Source of the DNA: Owenia fusiformis
Taxonomy: Eukaryota > Annelida > Polychaeta > Sabellida > Oweniidae
Reading direction: 5' to 3'
DNA length: 64,000 nucleotides
Assembly: GCA_903813345.2 (NCBI GenBank)
Contig: CAIIXF020000007.1
Location: forward strand, 20,261,564-20,325,563
This document shows, one piece after another, positions 37,133-49,100 of this stretch (its first letter is position 1; the number at the start of each line of letters is the position of its first letter). A program made the translations under genes and the position numbers. The notes beneath the pieces were generated by a model. It was not told where the DNA came from. It ran no database searches and saw only the letters and a program-made list of their open reading frames with translations.

Positions 37133-38845
37133 ATGGCCTCGCCACATCGTAGAAACAGATCTTCTACTGCTGGCTTTTGTCATGTTTGTTCGGCGGGAAA
37201 TGCTTTAATGAAGGCCGCCTGCTCTCGCCGGTTACGACTCTGTCGTCTGCTAATCGAAGGTGGAAGTTCCATCAACTCTACAAACGAAGTTGGTCAGACG
37301 CCTCTGACTGTTGTATGCCTGTCTGATGAAGAGCACCAACACGCTGCGCCAAAAGAAAAGGTAATCGAGTATTTCCTCCAAAAGGGAGCAAATGTCAACA
37401 GTCAGGACAATCGCGGACGGACTTGCTTGATATACAGCTGTATGCAGAATCTAAGTTTCGCAATTATCAGACTACTCATCGAAAGTGGCGCGGATCCGCT
37501 GATCATTGACGACACGGGAACAAATGCTTTGAACTACGCTGCTCAGCATGGTAATACATTTATCATAGCTGCTCTTACGGAATCTGTACGAGCGACGGGA
37601 AGAGATGTAATTTTGATTAAGCCAACACCCTCCGATATACAAGAAAAGCTTTCAGAAAGACGCCAGAGCTACACACAGCGAAGGCACAATTTTCAGAACA
37701 CGTGTACCACATATCTTGGAATTCCGACTATGTCGCCTATTGCAAGCCCTGGGTGCGAAGCGTTGACGCCAACAGATATAATACCGTCTCTTGATGAAAA
37801 ACTCCAGGATAAATTTGTTTTTCAATTTGGAAATGGAGATAAAGCAAATACGGGTCAACCAATAGCAGCTATTACAGTATCCGCTGCTCAAAATCAAAAA
37901 GAAGAGAAAACCCCCAAATCTACGGACATAATATATACTCCCGTGACTCGACCGAAGTCGCCCAAATCAGCCACAAATGAATACTCGGATACAGAGAAAA
38001 CAATTGTACGGAGATTCTCTCGGACCCTAGGAAGCATCGATACGGACGACCTTTCACAGCCAAAACTTTTGACTAAAGGCTCATCAATAGAAAGCGATTC
38101 CGATTTCATTATTCATCCGGGTTCTATTCGATCACCAGATAGAACGCGCAAAAAGAAAAAAGGGAAAAAATCTAAGAAAAAGTCGGAAGTTGTAGCAATA
38201 GACGTTCATGCTTTTGATTTACACAGTCCTGAAGATAAAGCACTGTATTCCAAAGCTGAAACGTCACCCCGAAGGTGTAATACGCGAACTGCATGTTCCG
38301 AGGAAGTTGAGTTACCACTAAGGAGGCGGTGTTCATTACCGTTAATATCACTAAGAGCCGCTGGCATTGCAGCTTTGAAATTAGAGGAATCGATGTGTCA
38401 TCACAGTGCCGATAACTCTGAAGTCGATTTATCAAAGGAACTGGAAAACTCTATCGAGAATATTGATTTAAGAAAAGTAAGAAAAACTTCTGGAAAACAG
38501 CTTGTTGATAAGATATCGAAATCAAGAAAGACAACACTGCCTCCCCTAAATCATAACAGGATAATGCCAGGTATCTCGAAGGAGGGTAGCATAGACGAAG
38601 ATATTACGGAAAATGAGAAAAACTGTATTCTTAAGAAAGCTCTACTTGAGAAGCATCCAAGTAGGAAGTTTTTCCAAAACAAGAGTGTGTCGTTTCAAGC
38701 AGGAGATGGGGTAGCTCCAGCATTTATCGACCAGCGAACCGCAATGCCCTCTAAGGGCCTTCCTGGTATGGGAGGGGAGCTGAAGGGAGGGCATACCTTT
38801 CGAAGGCGACATTCTGTATTCGCTCATTATAAAACAAATAGCTAA
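37133..38845 (+). CDS. ANKRD34: ANKRD34-like ankyrin-repeat protein, single coding exon
   Basis: A single uninterrupted frame of 570 codons. Residues about 22-150 form four ankyrin-type units: GNALMKAACSRRLRLCRLLI, GQTPLTVVC, GANVNSQDNRGRTCLIYSCM, and GADPLIIDDTGTNALNYAAQ. The order, the opening 'GN(A/S)L(M/I)KA...RLRL.RLL.EGG', and a following 'GR/KDVI.I' strand match vertebrate ANKRD34A/B/C, whose coding region is also a single exon. The rest is low-complexity and Ser/Lys-rich, with a lysine tract (about 336-352), several PKSPK-like sites and a basic C-terminus containing RRRHSVF, a basophilic-kinase-like site. The start is the first ATG of the frame, after stops upstream. Molecular function of the family is not established. 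The possibility of a retrogene is low, as the family is natively single-exon. Confidence 0.9.
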   Translation: MASPHRRNRSSTAGFCHVCSAGNALMKAACSRRLRLCRLLIEGGSSINSTNEVGQTPLTVVCLSDEEHQHAAPKEKVIEYFLQKGANVNSQDNRGRTCLIYSCMQNLSFAIIRLLIESGADPLIIDDTGTNALNYAAQHGNTFIIAALTESVRATGRDVILIKPTPSDIQEKLSERRQSYTQRRHNFQNTCTTYLGIPTMSPIASPGCEALTPTDIIPSLDEKLQDKFVFQFGNGDKANTGQPIAAITVSAAQNQKEEKTPKSTDIIYTPVTRPKSPKSATNEYSDTEKTIVRRFSRTLGSIDTDDLSQPKLLTKGSSIESDSDFIIHPGSIRSPDRTRKKKKGKKSKKKSEVVAIDVHAFDLHSPEDKALYSKAETSPRRCNTRTACSEEVELPLRRRCSLPLISLRAAGIAALKLEESMCHHSADNSEVDLSKELENSIENIDLRKVRKTSGKQLVDKISKSRKTTLPPLNHNRIMPGISKEGSIDEDITENEKNCILKKALLEKHPSRKFFQNKSVSFQAGDGVAPAFIDQRTAMPSKGLPGMGGELKGGHTFRRRHSVFAHYKTNS

Positions 38846-38849
38846 TAAT

Positions 38850-39800
38850 GTTTACAGGTTGGTGTATGGTTTAATCATTCCAAAGATGCTAATATTGTTT
38901 GCTTCTTGCAGTCATTTATAACCTAGGCTATAAAGCTGTTAAATTAAAAATTACTCCACCTTATAGTTTATACATGACTTCGTTTGATTTAATGAAAGCC
39001 CAGTTATGATATCTAAACTGAGTACTTAGAGATTTGGCGCATGTTTTTCTGATTTTACGTCGTTCTCTTCCGGTAAGGGATTGGGAATATTAGGCCCTAC
39101 CTGATTATAACCTGATTACCAATGGTTCTGGAGGATAGTCCTATTTTATGCAGATCGTGTTCATATTTCAATTAACTGGTATGAAACAATCTGATCTGAG
39201 AGAAAGTGTTCCCCGTGAGCCCTGTGTTTCATCAGTCATTATTGTTCTGTACATGGATGTCTCGATCATCCCTCCCTCTTGAACTTGTTTGTGGTTTCAC
39301 AAACAATTATATGTTGGGGTAGTGTATTCCAGCTTTGTACTTTTCTGTTACCAAAATAATTATTGCGTAAGTTGTCTACTGCGCCTGTGCTCTCAGCTGT
39401 GGTGTAGCTTTTTGTTTGGCCTCTTGTTCAGGTGTTGGTAGATATCGTTGCAATATATCGCGAAATGATCACTACAGCTGAATTTATTTTGTATCGAGAT
39501 TGGACAATACACGATCCATGTAAAAAATCGAACGATATGAATGATGTGACACTCAGAACGACACTCGAACTAAAGCACAATATGCGAAATACGCATCATC
39601 ATATGCGAAACTCGCATCATCGTATGCGATTTTCAATCTATGTTATACCAACAGTTACTTTTCTTACATAACTTATTTCATTCACAGACGCACTGGTTCT
39701 ATCAAGTCAGTGTCACACAAATAGCTACACTTGACTCGAATCACTTTGCAAAAATCCAAAGCAAATTAATGTTGAAATGTCACTCTGATTGTGTTATAAG
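38850..39800. repeat. 3' flank of ANKRD34-like gene with a short ATGCGA tandem
   Basis: Mostly without features. At 39581-39635 a unit close to ATATGCGAAACTCGCATCATC is repeated about two and a half times; each unit is itself a small hairpin (GCGA...CGC). Confidence 0.6.
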
Positions 39801-39802
39801 TA

Positions 39803-40309
39803 CAGTAGAACCTGTATATCTGAACACCTGGCTAATCCGAACACCTTCCAATCTGAACACTTTTTTCGGTCCCATTTTTTCCTCCCATTGACTCCCATGT
39901 TAAAAAACACTTGAAATGTGAACACCTCTCAATTTGAACAGTGAACAGTCATATTTGAAAAATTAACCTGTCTAATCTGAACACTTTTCATAAAATTTCA
40001 CATGTTTCATACAAAATTGCTCAAATATTGTTATATCAAAACTTTGGGAAAAAACTTAAATGGTCTTGATTAACCTATAATAGGGCTTGCGAGTATGACT
40101 GGATTCATATCATTTGAATTGAATTTTCAAATTTCTGAAATGCTGTAAAGCTATGTGGTCAAATGAACTATAAATATGTACCGAGAATGTGTTCACATTT
40201 CTTCAGAATCCGGAATCTCGCGAATGCAAAAACCTCAAAATGTGAACACCTCCTAATCTGAACGCTTTAAGCCGGTCCCAATGGTGTTCGGATTAGACAG
40301 GTTTAAGTG
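39803..40309. mobile_element. 507-bp TA-flanked element with reiterated AATCTGAACAC motifs
   Basis: The ends are CAGTAGAACCTGTATATCTG and the complement of GGATTAGACAGGTTTAAGTG, next to TA. The CAGTA.AACCT start is like pogo/Tigger ends. The words AATC(T/C)GAACAC or near variants occur at least eight times, in both halves and orientations. No transposase. Confidence 0.82.
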
Positions 40310-40711
40310 TAGTATAGAATACTGAAAGAATTATACACAGATCAAATTTCGAACGAACGTGTCAATTTTACACAGGCATTGAGTTCAAACTCGCATAGTA
40401 TGGTTCCCGCTCACATAGGCTGTCACAAACAACTTGCACCTCACATAGGGTGCGAGATTTGAAGTCACGTGACATTTACATCCTGATTTCTACAATACGG
40501 CGCCCTCCATAGAAAGTCAAAAGTCAAACAAGATTTCAAAAAATCGCAAAAAGAATCTCGAACATCTCTAGAAACCAATTTATGTTACATCAAGGTATGT
40601 GATCGTCACATCGGTTTGTGAAAGGAAAAACGTTTGTGCGAGCCTTATCTAGCATTTGTTCGACTTGTCGTGTACTCTGTTCGATGTCATTTTAAAGCGC
40701 ATAGTGCATAC

Positions 40712-41030
40712 ACATACAAGTGTGATTTTACAAACATAGTGTTTGCAAACTCACACGGATTGTGTATACATGTATAGACGCTATTCAATGTAATGTAATT
40801 CAATGTAATAGAGATTTCACATAAATATACTTGATGTCCAACTTTGATGCAATTTTGATACCATAAGCTTACAGGTGTGATTTTACCAGCATAGAGTGTG
40901 CAAACTCAACAAATCGTGTATGAAATCACACATTGTGTACAATGTACACAAATGCCAGACGCTATTTATTTTGTTAGAGATATCACATAAATAAAAGATG
41001 TCCAATTTTAATACAGTTTTAACACCACAC
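40712..41030. repeat. Diverged tandem duplication, about 155-bp unit, two copies
   Basis: Both copies run CA..TGTGATTTTAC(A/C)A(A/G)CATAG, TGTGCAAACTCA, AGACGCTATT, AGATATCACATAAATA and GATGTCCAA(C/T)TTT in the same order. The second starts near 40872. Words of the CACATAGG type in 40400-40460 may belong to the same unit. Confidence 0.75.
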
Positions 41031-41039
41031 TATGTATTG

Positions 41040-43110
41040 ATAGCGGTTTCATTTTTAAATGTGAAAGTGCATATTTGATGTGAGCGAAAATTTGAATTAT
41101 CTGTTTGTCCCCTGTGCGCAAGGCGTCATCAGTTGAAATCAGTAATTATGTAATGATAAGTGTGAAATGGCAGATAAGGATGCATTTCAAGAGATATATG
41201 CAAAAGTGCCGGAAACAACAAGTCGTACTGACATCATTACTTCCGTGCGTATTATCATTCAAGGATGAGCCGTCTTTTCAGTTGATAAATTTTTATCCTT
41301 CTCGTGATGATGATTATAGCTTGTTTGACTCACCACATTGAGCAAAGTGATGAATATAAATAAAATAAAGATATTTGGCAACATATTTTATAATAATCCT
41401 AAAATTTATTATATAATTTACAATTCTTCGGATTCTGTTGAATCTTACAAATAGACGCAAGTGAGTTATTACGTTAGTGGCAAGTGGTGTCTTTATGTTA
41501 GCTATAAGTACCGCTTAATGCAATTGCTTTCAACATACCGGTTTTTCAAAATTCTAAAATAGAACAGAATGTAAAAGGAATAATAAACTCATTTAATTTG
41601 ATACGTCTAAAATATGAGATTTTTGTGAAATATCTATGCTAGTTATAATTACGTATACATTTCTTATTTCGACTTTAGAGCACCTTTGTGAATTTTAACA
41701 ATTATAAACAATAGACATGGTGGAATTTGTAGATGAACAAACATAATTTTTAAGAAATCCTCAAATAGTGTCCCGTTTTTTAGTTGAACTCCGTAGAATA
41801 TGTACATGTATATAGTGATATGATATTTGGAAAAATGAATTGACAAAACTGCGACAATGAGAGAGTCAATAAAAGATACACACATATATGGACGAGAAAA
41901 TTCTCTAAGATGTTAGTACAAAATTGATGTGATTTAACATTATATATATTATACGGTTGTCACATCACTTTACATCACTAAACGCATGATATACAGTACT
42001 TATGATGCAGACAATTTAACATGACAAACGGGTGTATGGTTGCCACATCATATAGACCGTATATCGTGCTGCTGTCCCTATTGATATAATGTTGTATAAA
42101 TATTATTTGATTTGTATGTGGACATGCCGTCACTTGTTAGTCTTGAATAATCATAGATGTCATGAAGTGATGATGATTGATCGTTATTGATGTCATGTGG
42201 TACATGTGATATACCGTATGTGACTGCCACGTATAAACATATGATTAAAAGTTCTGCAATAAATGTGACATGAAATCTGACAAATACAAACAGTATAAAA
42301 TGAAACTAAACGCCAATTGGACGAATGGCTCATATGCCTGGCAGTTTTTTGCTTAGCCCCGTTTAGAGACAGTACTCAAGGGTATAAAACATTTTTAAAG
42401 ATCGCCACTTGGAATTATACACAAATTCTTATATACATGCCCTGATATATAAACTCAAAAAGATAGGTAGTAAGATGATTATTGTAAACATCGTTGAGTA
42501 TTTGTTGATCGATCAGTTTTGTAATTTACATAAATATCATCCTCGTAGAGATTACTGTATGTTGAAATTTCTTCTAAGTGCCAGATCTTCTTTTGCATAT
42601 GTATGCATTTTATCACTATGCATACACTGACTCCGAGGTATAATTCTCAATACAGTTCCTCTTGTCCGATCTGCGACTATGTCGTTTCCTATCTAAAATG
42701 AAAGAGAGAATAGTATTTAACAGACAAGTGTATAATTTTACACACACTCAGTGGCCATAGAATATGGTAAATATAATCCATTCACATCATGTTCGTTACG
42801 TGAACTGTGTATGAAATTCTGTAATCGTATCAAGCAAAGGTGAAGAGGATTGCATGAAAAATCGGAGATCCGGCTTTGTCGGAATATGTTATTTTATTTT
42901 ATTTTTTTAACATATTATTTATTTCCTTCATAATAAAAAAAATACACAAAATATCTACTACCAATCGCCATAGGCATTCTAGGTAGTTTAAATTACAATA
43001 GAGGATTAATTACAGTAGTCATAGATGGAATATGTTATTAATCAAGTTGATAAATAAAATAGTTCCATAAAAACGCTTTAGAATAAATGTATGTAAAATG
43101 TGATACCTGG
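41040..43110. other. Unannotated stretch downstream of the VWA gene
   Basis: AT-rich. TGTCACATCA-like words recur between 41950 and 42240. T-rich runs near 42890-42910 give AATAAA-type signals on the minus strand and could serve as the VWA gene poly(A) region. No gene seen. Confidence 0.5.
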
Positions 43111-43117
43111 GATTTAT

Positions 43118-46100
43118 TTATGCTGATGGGCAAAGTTTGCCGGCCAGGTTGTTAATTGCATCTGCGTAAAGGGCCTCGTCAAAACTAGCTAATTTGATGA
43201 TATGATCAGCGTCATCAGCTATATCTGCTAACTCATCGTCCTTTACTTCACTTGTGAATCCAATCACAAACACTTCAGCACCATTGCTGCGAAGTTGGTT
43301 GGCCGCTGAGGCAAGGTTGGCCTGAAATGACAAAAACAAACGAATTTGAACTTTCAAGCTTGCACAAAATTGTTACAAGAATATGTCACTATGCATGGTC
43401 ATTAATCATTCCCAAATTCTACTGTATATACTTTTCAAACACAATGATAGAAACCTTGTAAAACAAAATAAAATGAGAAAGAGATACAATCACACTTGAT
43501 TCATCAAAGGTATCGTATATATGCCTGACGGAATTACAATGGTTTAACACATATGGAATAACAAGGCAGGGCAGGGCTATTCTCATGGACTTATGGAAAA
43601 AATTAATGCTTGCTCAAAGATCTCATTCCAGGACTCCGGGCCACGACATACATGTAGTTTGTTTTACATGATTTTGAGTAACAGTAAGTTTTTGTTACTC
43701 AAAATCATGTAAAACAAACTACTGTATATAATTTATGATGCAAATAAAAATATTTAACCTCAAAACCTTACTCTGTCATCTTTAGCAAATCCGTCCGTGA
43801 GTAGGATAGCTTTGTTGGCGCGACTGTTGAGGTCTCCCTGGCTACTAGTGAACATGTTCCCGAACTCTCTGACTGCGTTAGTAAGAAATGTGGAGCCACC
43901 GCTGTAACTGGTTTGCATGATCTTTGATCTTACAGTAGACAGACTTGTACCCTCATTGAGGGAGAGCTCACGCTAAAGAAATAAATAATAATGCTATTCT
44001 TACATGGGATCATCATGATAAGATGATAAACCATACCATCTCATTTCTTCTCAGCCCTGAGATGTTTCAGGTGAAACAGAAAGGTGCTATAAGTATCAGA
44101 ATGATATGGGATGGTGATTAAGTTGCATTTACATATTATATGACAATTTATGCGAATGGGCTCTTCCGAAGATTTAATTAAGTTTTCTTTTTATATTTTG
44201 GTTTGACGATACAATGTACAGCAGTAGAAAAACTACAAACTTTTCAATTTATGTCGCGTGTAAAGCCCGGTATACACCAATGAGGCAAAATCCCACTTGC
44301 CCCATCGAGTCCCATCTTGCCCCATCGAATCCCAATTTGCCCCATCGAATCCCACGAAGTCCCATGAGACCTTGATGACTTTGCCCCATCGTGCCCCATG
44401 GAGTCCCATCAAGCCCCATGGAGTCCCATCAAATCCCACCGTGCCCCATTGGTGTATGTCGGGCTTCACACAACACGTCATATGATCGAAAATCCCACGA
44501 TGCCCCATGGAAAGAATGAACATGTTCATTCTCGATGGGACTCCATGGGACTTCGTGGGATTTTGCCCCATCGAGTCCCACCGAGTCCCACGTGGGACTT
44601 CATGGGACCTCATGGGACCTCGTGGGACTCGATGGGGCAAGAGGGGGCAAAATCCTACGGAGTCCCATGGAGTCCCACGGACTAAAAGTTGATTTTACAA
44701 GTTACAAGGCCTTTACACTCAGAGCCATTTTAACACAAACGTGCTTACTCGCATATCCCCAGAAAAGCTGAACGCCCCAAGGTGGGTCTGGTCATATGGG
44801 AAAATCTCAGCAACCTGACGAGCGAAGTTGAGTTCCTTAATGAAGTCTGCTCCCAAGCTGCCAGACCTATCGATTCCAATCACCACGTCAAATGCTACGT
44901 TGCAGCCTAAAAGCAGAGAATCAAATATATATTCATATAAAATATTAAAACACTTGTACAATTTAACATATTATATATTTTATTTTACTGCATTACGTAT
45001 TTTATGTCTATTAATCTTTATATACTACCGAATTGGAATTTTTCCATTCTAACACTGTGTTAACCCTAACTTTAACTTACTTCTCTCACAAACGGCGCCT
45101 CCAAATCCACTGGGGCAGTTACATTCAAAACCAACACTTAGGTCAATGCACTGGCCTCCGTTCTGACATGGTGTACCAACACAGCTATTTTCACCTGCAA
45201 ACAAAGAAGACAAGCATTAAAAACAGTACAAAACTGAATGACATTGAGATGTTAAGTTGAGAAATTAAACTCACTTTCAGAAGGAACTTTCTCATTATGT
45301 GAGAACATTTTGTATTAGTACTGCACTATTTCAGATAAATTCCCTTAAATGATACAATATACAATGTACAGGGTATCATATAGTATATCAGATCACAATG
45401 TATGACATAACAATGTTTCAGAGTATAATGTATCAGAGTACAATATATCAGATTACAATGTATCACATGGCAATGTTTCAGAGTGCAATGTATCAGAGTA
45501 CAATATACCATATGACAATGTATCTGAGTACAATGCATCAGATTTCAATGTATCACATGGCAATGTTTCAGAGTGCAATGTATCAGTGTACAATATATCA
45601 TATGACAATGTATCTGAGTACAATACATCAGATTACAATGTATCACATGGCAATGTTTCAGAGTGCAATTTATCAGTGTACAATATATCATATGACAATG
45701 TATCTGAGTACAATACATCAGATTACAATATATCACATGGTAATGTTTCAGAGTGCAATGTATCAGAGTACAATATATCATATGACAATGTATCTGAGTA
45801 CGATACATCAGATTACAATGTATCACATGGTAATGTTTCAGAGTATAATGTATCAGAGTACAATATATCAGATCATAATATATCACATGACAATGTTTCA
45901 GAGTGCAATGTATATGAGTGCAATAATGAATCAAAGAATATAATGTATCAATAATGTCAAGTTTTAGGGTCCAAACATGCAATATACAATACATACTGTC
46001 TACAACCCTGCTGACAATAAAGGCCTCCACAGATGTGTCATAGTCGAAATTGTCTCTGTACAAAAAGTTATCTTCATTGGGGTAGCTGGATATTTGAAGA

Positions 46101-49100
46101 AGCTCATCCTTATCAACATCTGGACCAAGACCAACAGACATCAAGGTAGCACCACTCTCTCGCAACAGTTCTGCCTCTGCCCTGAATGATAAATTCGTTA
46201 TATAAATATGCAAGTACTTTGAAAAATGCCTTGACAGATGAATAATAACATAAAATATGAATATAAATATATAGTCCAATTTTATTTGTTTTCACTGTTA
46301 TACGAACCTTGGATTGCCGCCGTTATCACCAACATTTCCGGGCCCATTGGAGAACAATACTGCAAAATTGGCGGAACCTCCTCTGTCCCCTGATTGGCTG
46401 AAAACTTCCTGTCTTGTTTTCAAAAGGGCCCCTTGGACGTTGCTGCTTCCTCCATAAAACTGCAGGCCGTGTATGGCAGTGACTAGTGAATTTACATCTG
46501 AAAACCTGAAACAAATACCATCATCTATTTAAAGGGCTTACAGCTTTACTATTTTTAAAACTACTATTAATTCGTCTTTTAGAGAAAAGAAAATTTGACA
46601 TTTTTGAGCTAGTCTAGATATATGTAATGCATTTTATATTTTGGTGACTTGATGCACATATTGGTATATCATGTATTAGGGAGACAATGAACATACGTGT
46701 TTGAACAAAGGCTAAAACTAGACTTGCAAGGTTACATGATGACAAAATGTTAGTATGGCGATGACATGAAAACCACCACAAGTTTATAACAAGGCATCAA
46801 CATGACAGAATGTCACCACCTAGTTGCTCACAATATTATGAGTTCAATCTTAAGTCAGATTTGATTTTGAAAAAAATTTGTCAATTTGGAAAAAAATGAC
46901 CCTGAGAAGGTCGTTAAAGGTGAAATCTCAAATCTAAATTCGGATTTGAACTTCTGAGATCTCATACTGATGATTTTGAAAAAATTGGTCAATTTGAAGC
47001 AAGTTAAAAAACCTCTTTGACCTTGAGAAGGTCATTGAAGGTCAAATCTCAAATCTACAGTCACGTTTAAACTTTTCACAACTTGTAGATGATTACAAAA
47101 TTTGGTCAATTTGAAGCAAGTTAAAAAATACCTTTTTGACCTTTTTGAAAAGGTCATTGAAGGTAAAATCTCAAATCTAAAGTCAGGTTTAAACTTCTGA
47201 GAACTTGTACATGATTAAAATAATTTGGTCAATTTGAAGCAAATTGAAAGGTACCATTTTGACATTTTTTGATCTTGAGAAGGTCAAATCTTAAATCTAA
47301 AGTCAGGTTTAAACTTCTGAGAACTTGTAGATGATTAAAATAATTTGGTCAATTTGAAGCAAATTGAAAGGTACCATTTTGACATTTTTTGATCTTGAGA
47401 AGGTCATTGAAGGTCAAATCTTAAATCTAAAGTCAGATTTGAACTTCTGATAACTTGTAGATGATTTTGAAAAAATTACAGTCCGTCTAAACGGTGTTTG
47501 ATTTAGTTATTGGAAGTTCTAAGAATTTGTTACATGTCATGTTACCATATTTTGGTTGTGACATAATTATACTATAGCTAGATGATCACATGATGAACAA
47601 TATGCATGTATTTATCATTAACACAAACCTGTCTAATGAAATATCAGCATTTGCTTCGCCATTGAAACTGACAACGCCAAATCGAATGTCATCTCCGAAC
47701 CACTCTCTCAAGTCTTGTATGGTGCGCACCACCATCAATTTCATGTAGCCAAAGTTGCTCTCACCCACACGGCTGTCTGCCACTCCACTTGAGCCATCCA
47801 AAATGAATACAATATCAGCTGTGCGCCTTGAAACGGCATCTAAAAATCATATCGAACAACTCAACGTTAGATCAATGGAAAACCCTACTATTGCTAGGTT
47901 TATTTTCTACAGCAACATTCCTGTCAAAACATTATATATGTGCATAGTTTGAATTGAATAAATGGTTCCAACATCTTTAGTTGTCCACTTATAAGCCAAA
48001 TATATAGCAGGCGTTATATTGTCTGAGGCTATGTCTGGACGCCAATTGTGTGTTCCACAAAGTAGCCGGCTGACTCTTTGGTCAGCTTAAAAATTGTATC
48101 GCCAGCCTCCATTATGAACCTTGACCTTTGGTCGGTCTCAGTCAAAAGTCAAAGATTTACAGTCTCAGTATAATCACCTTTAACAGTCTACAATTGTATA
48201 TAGTTATATGATACTTACTTTTGTTGAATTCACAAGCTACGCCATATCTGGTGTCAGGACAGGTACACTTATACGTGTTGATGAGATCCACGCACACTCC
48301 TTCGCCACAGTCAGCATTAACACAATTATCATTGACTGAAAACAAAGTATGAGTATTCCCTGTCAAATGTATCAAAGTGGATATGTAAATAACAGGATAT
48401 TCTCAAAAAGTCGGGTGGGGTAAGCAAAAATTGCTATAAATCTTACCTTCCTGAAAATATTCATTTTCTCAATACAAGCAAATGCATCAATGTATTTGTA
48501 CCTAATAGTTTAGAGTTGGTAAGTTTGTTTAATAAACAAGGGATTGACATGAAAAATGTCACCACTTTTCATTTAATTGTTTCAGACGCCGAACGCCGAC
48601 AGCCAAGCGCTGGAGTTGGATACTATATACTACCTTTGGTAGTGTGCCCACGAACTGACAGTATCTTTTCATGATTTCTTAAAATTATTATCTTCTTATT
48701 ATGACATTGTTTTTCCACGGTTGCCACAATGATTGTATCTAAGCATTTTCCTTATTCGTTTTGAAATTATCGTTTCTATCATAAAACTAAGAGGCTAAAA
48801 GTACTGGCATTCAAATTGGGCAATAGGTAATAGAATTTGATATTTCATATTTCTCATTCGACAGCCGTGCATAAGTGAGCTGATTGTTATTTCATCATTT
48901 GGTTTCCTGTTCGATATTTCTTCTTTTATTCAAACCAGTTCAGCAATAAGCTCGTCGTGCAGTTTTAGAATGGACTTTTAAGAGAAAGCCAATGTTTTTT
49001 ATCTACACGCCCATAATATGGCAATTATTTAGAATAATAATAATCTGAAATGCCTTTCCAAATCACGACAGTCTCTGACTTACCATTGTTCAGGGCTGTC

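Larger units (their letters stand above)
43118..44906 (-). other. VWA domain 3 (exons 13-15), intact MIDAS
   Basis: [17 protein letters not shown] has a full DxSx[12 protein letters not shown] supplies the threonine and [12 protein letters not shown] the aspartate, so the metal-ion site is complete. The domain runs to the C-terminus (LAGKLCPSA, stop). Preceded by EGF3 (45194-45081). Confidence 0.92.

Noticed and set aside
44233-44692. Several long frames on both strands (SHGVPW-type repeats)
   Set aside because: By-products of the GATGGGGCA repeat block.
45398-45943. 181-codon plus-strand frame of MYQST-like pentapeptides
   Set aside because: By-product of the 15-bp minisatellite; no start context, splice signal or non-repetitive flank supports a gene.
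46326-46514. 62-codon minus frame rich in Arg
   Set aside because: Wrong frame across VWA2 exon 10; the phased frame reads [16 protein letters not shown].
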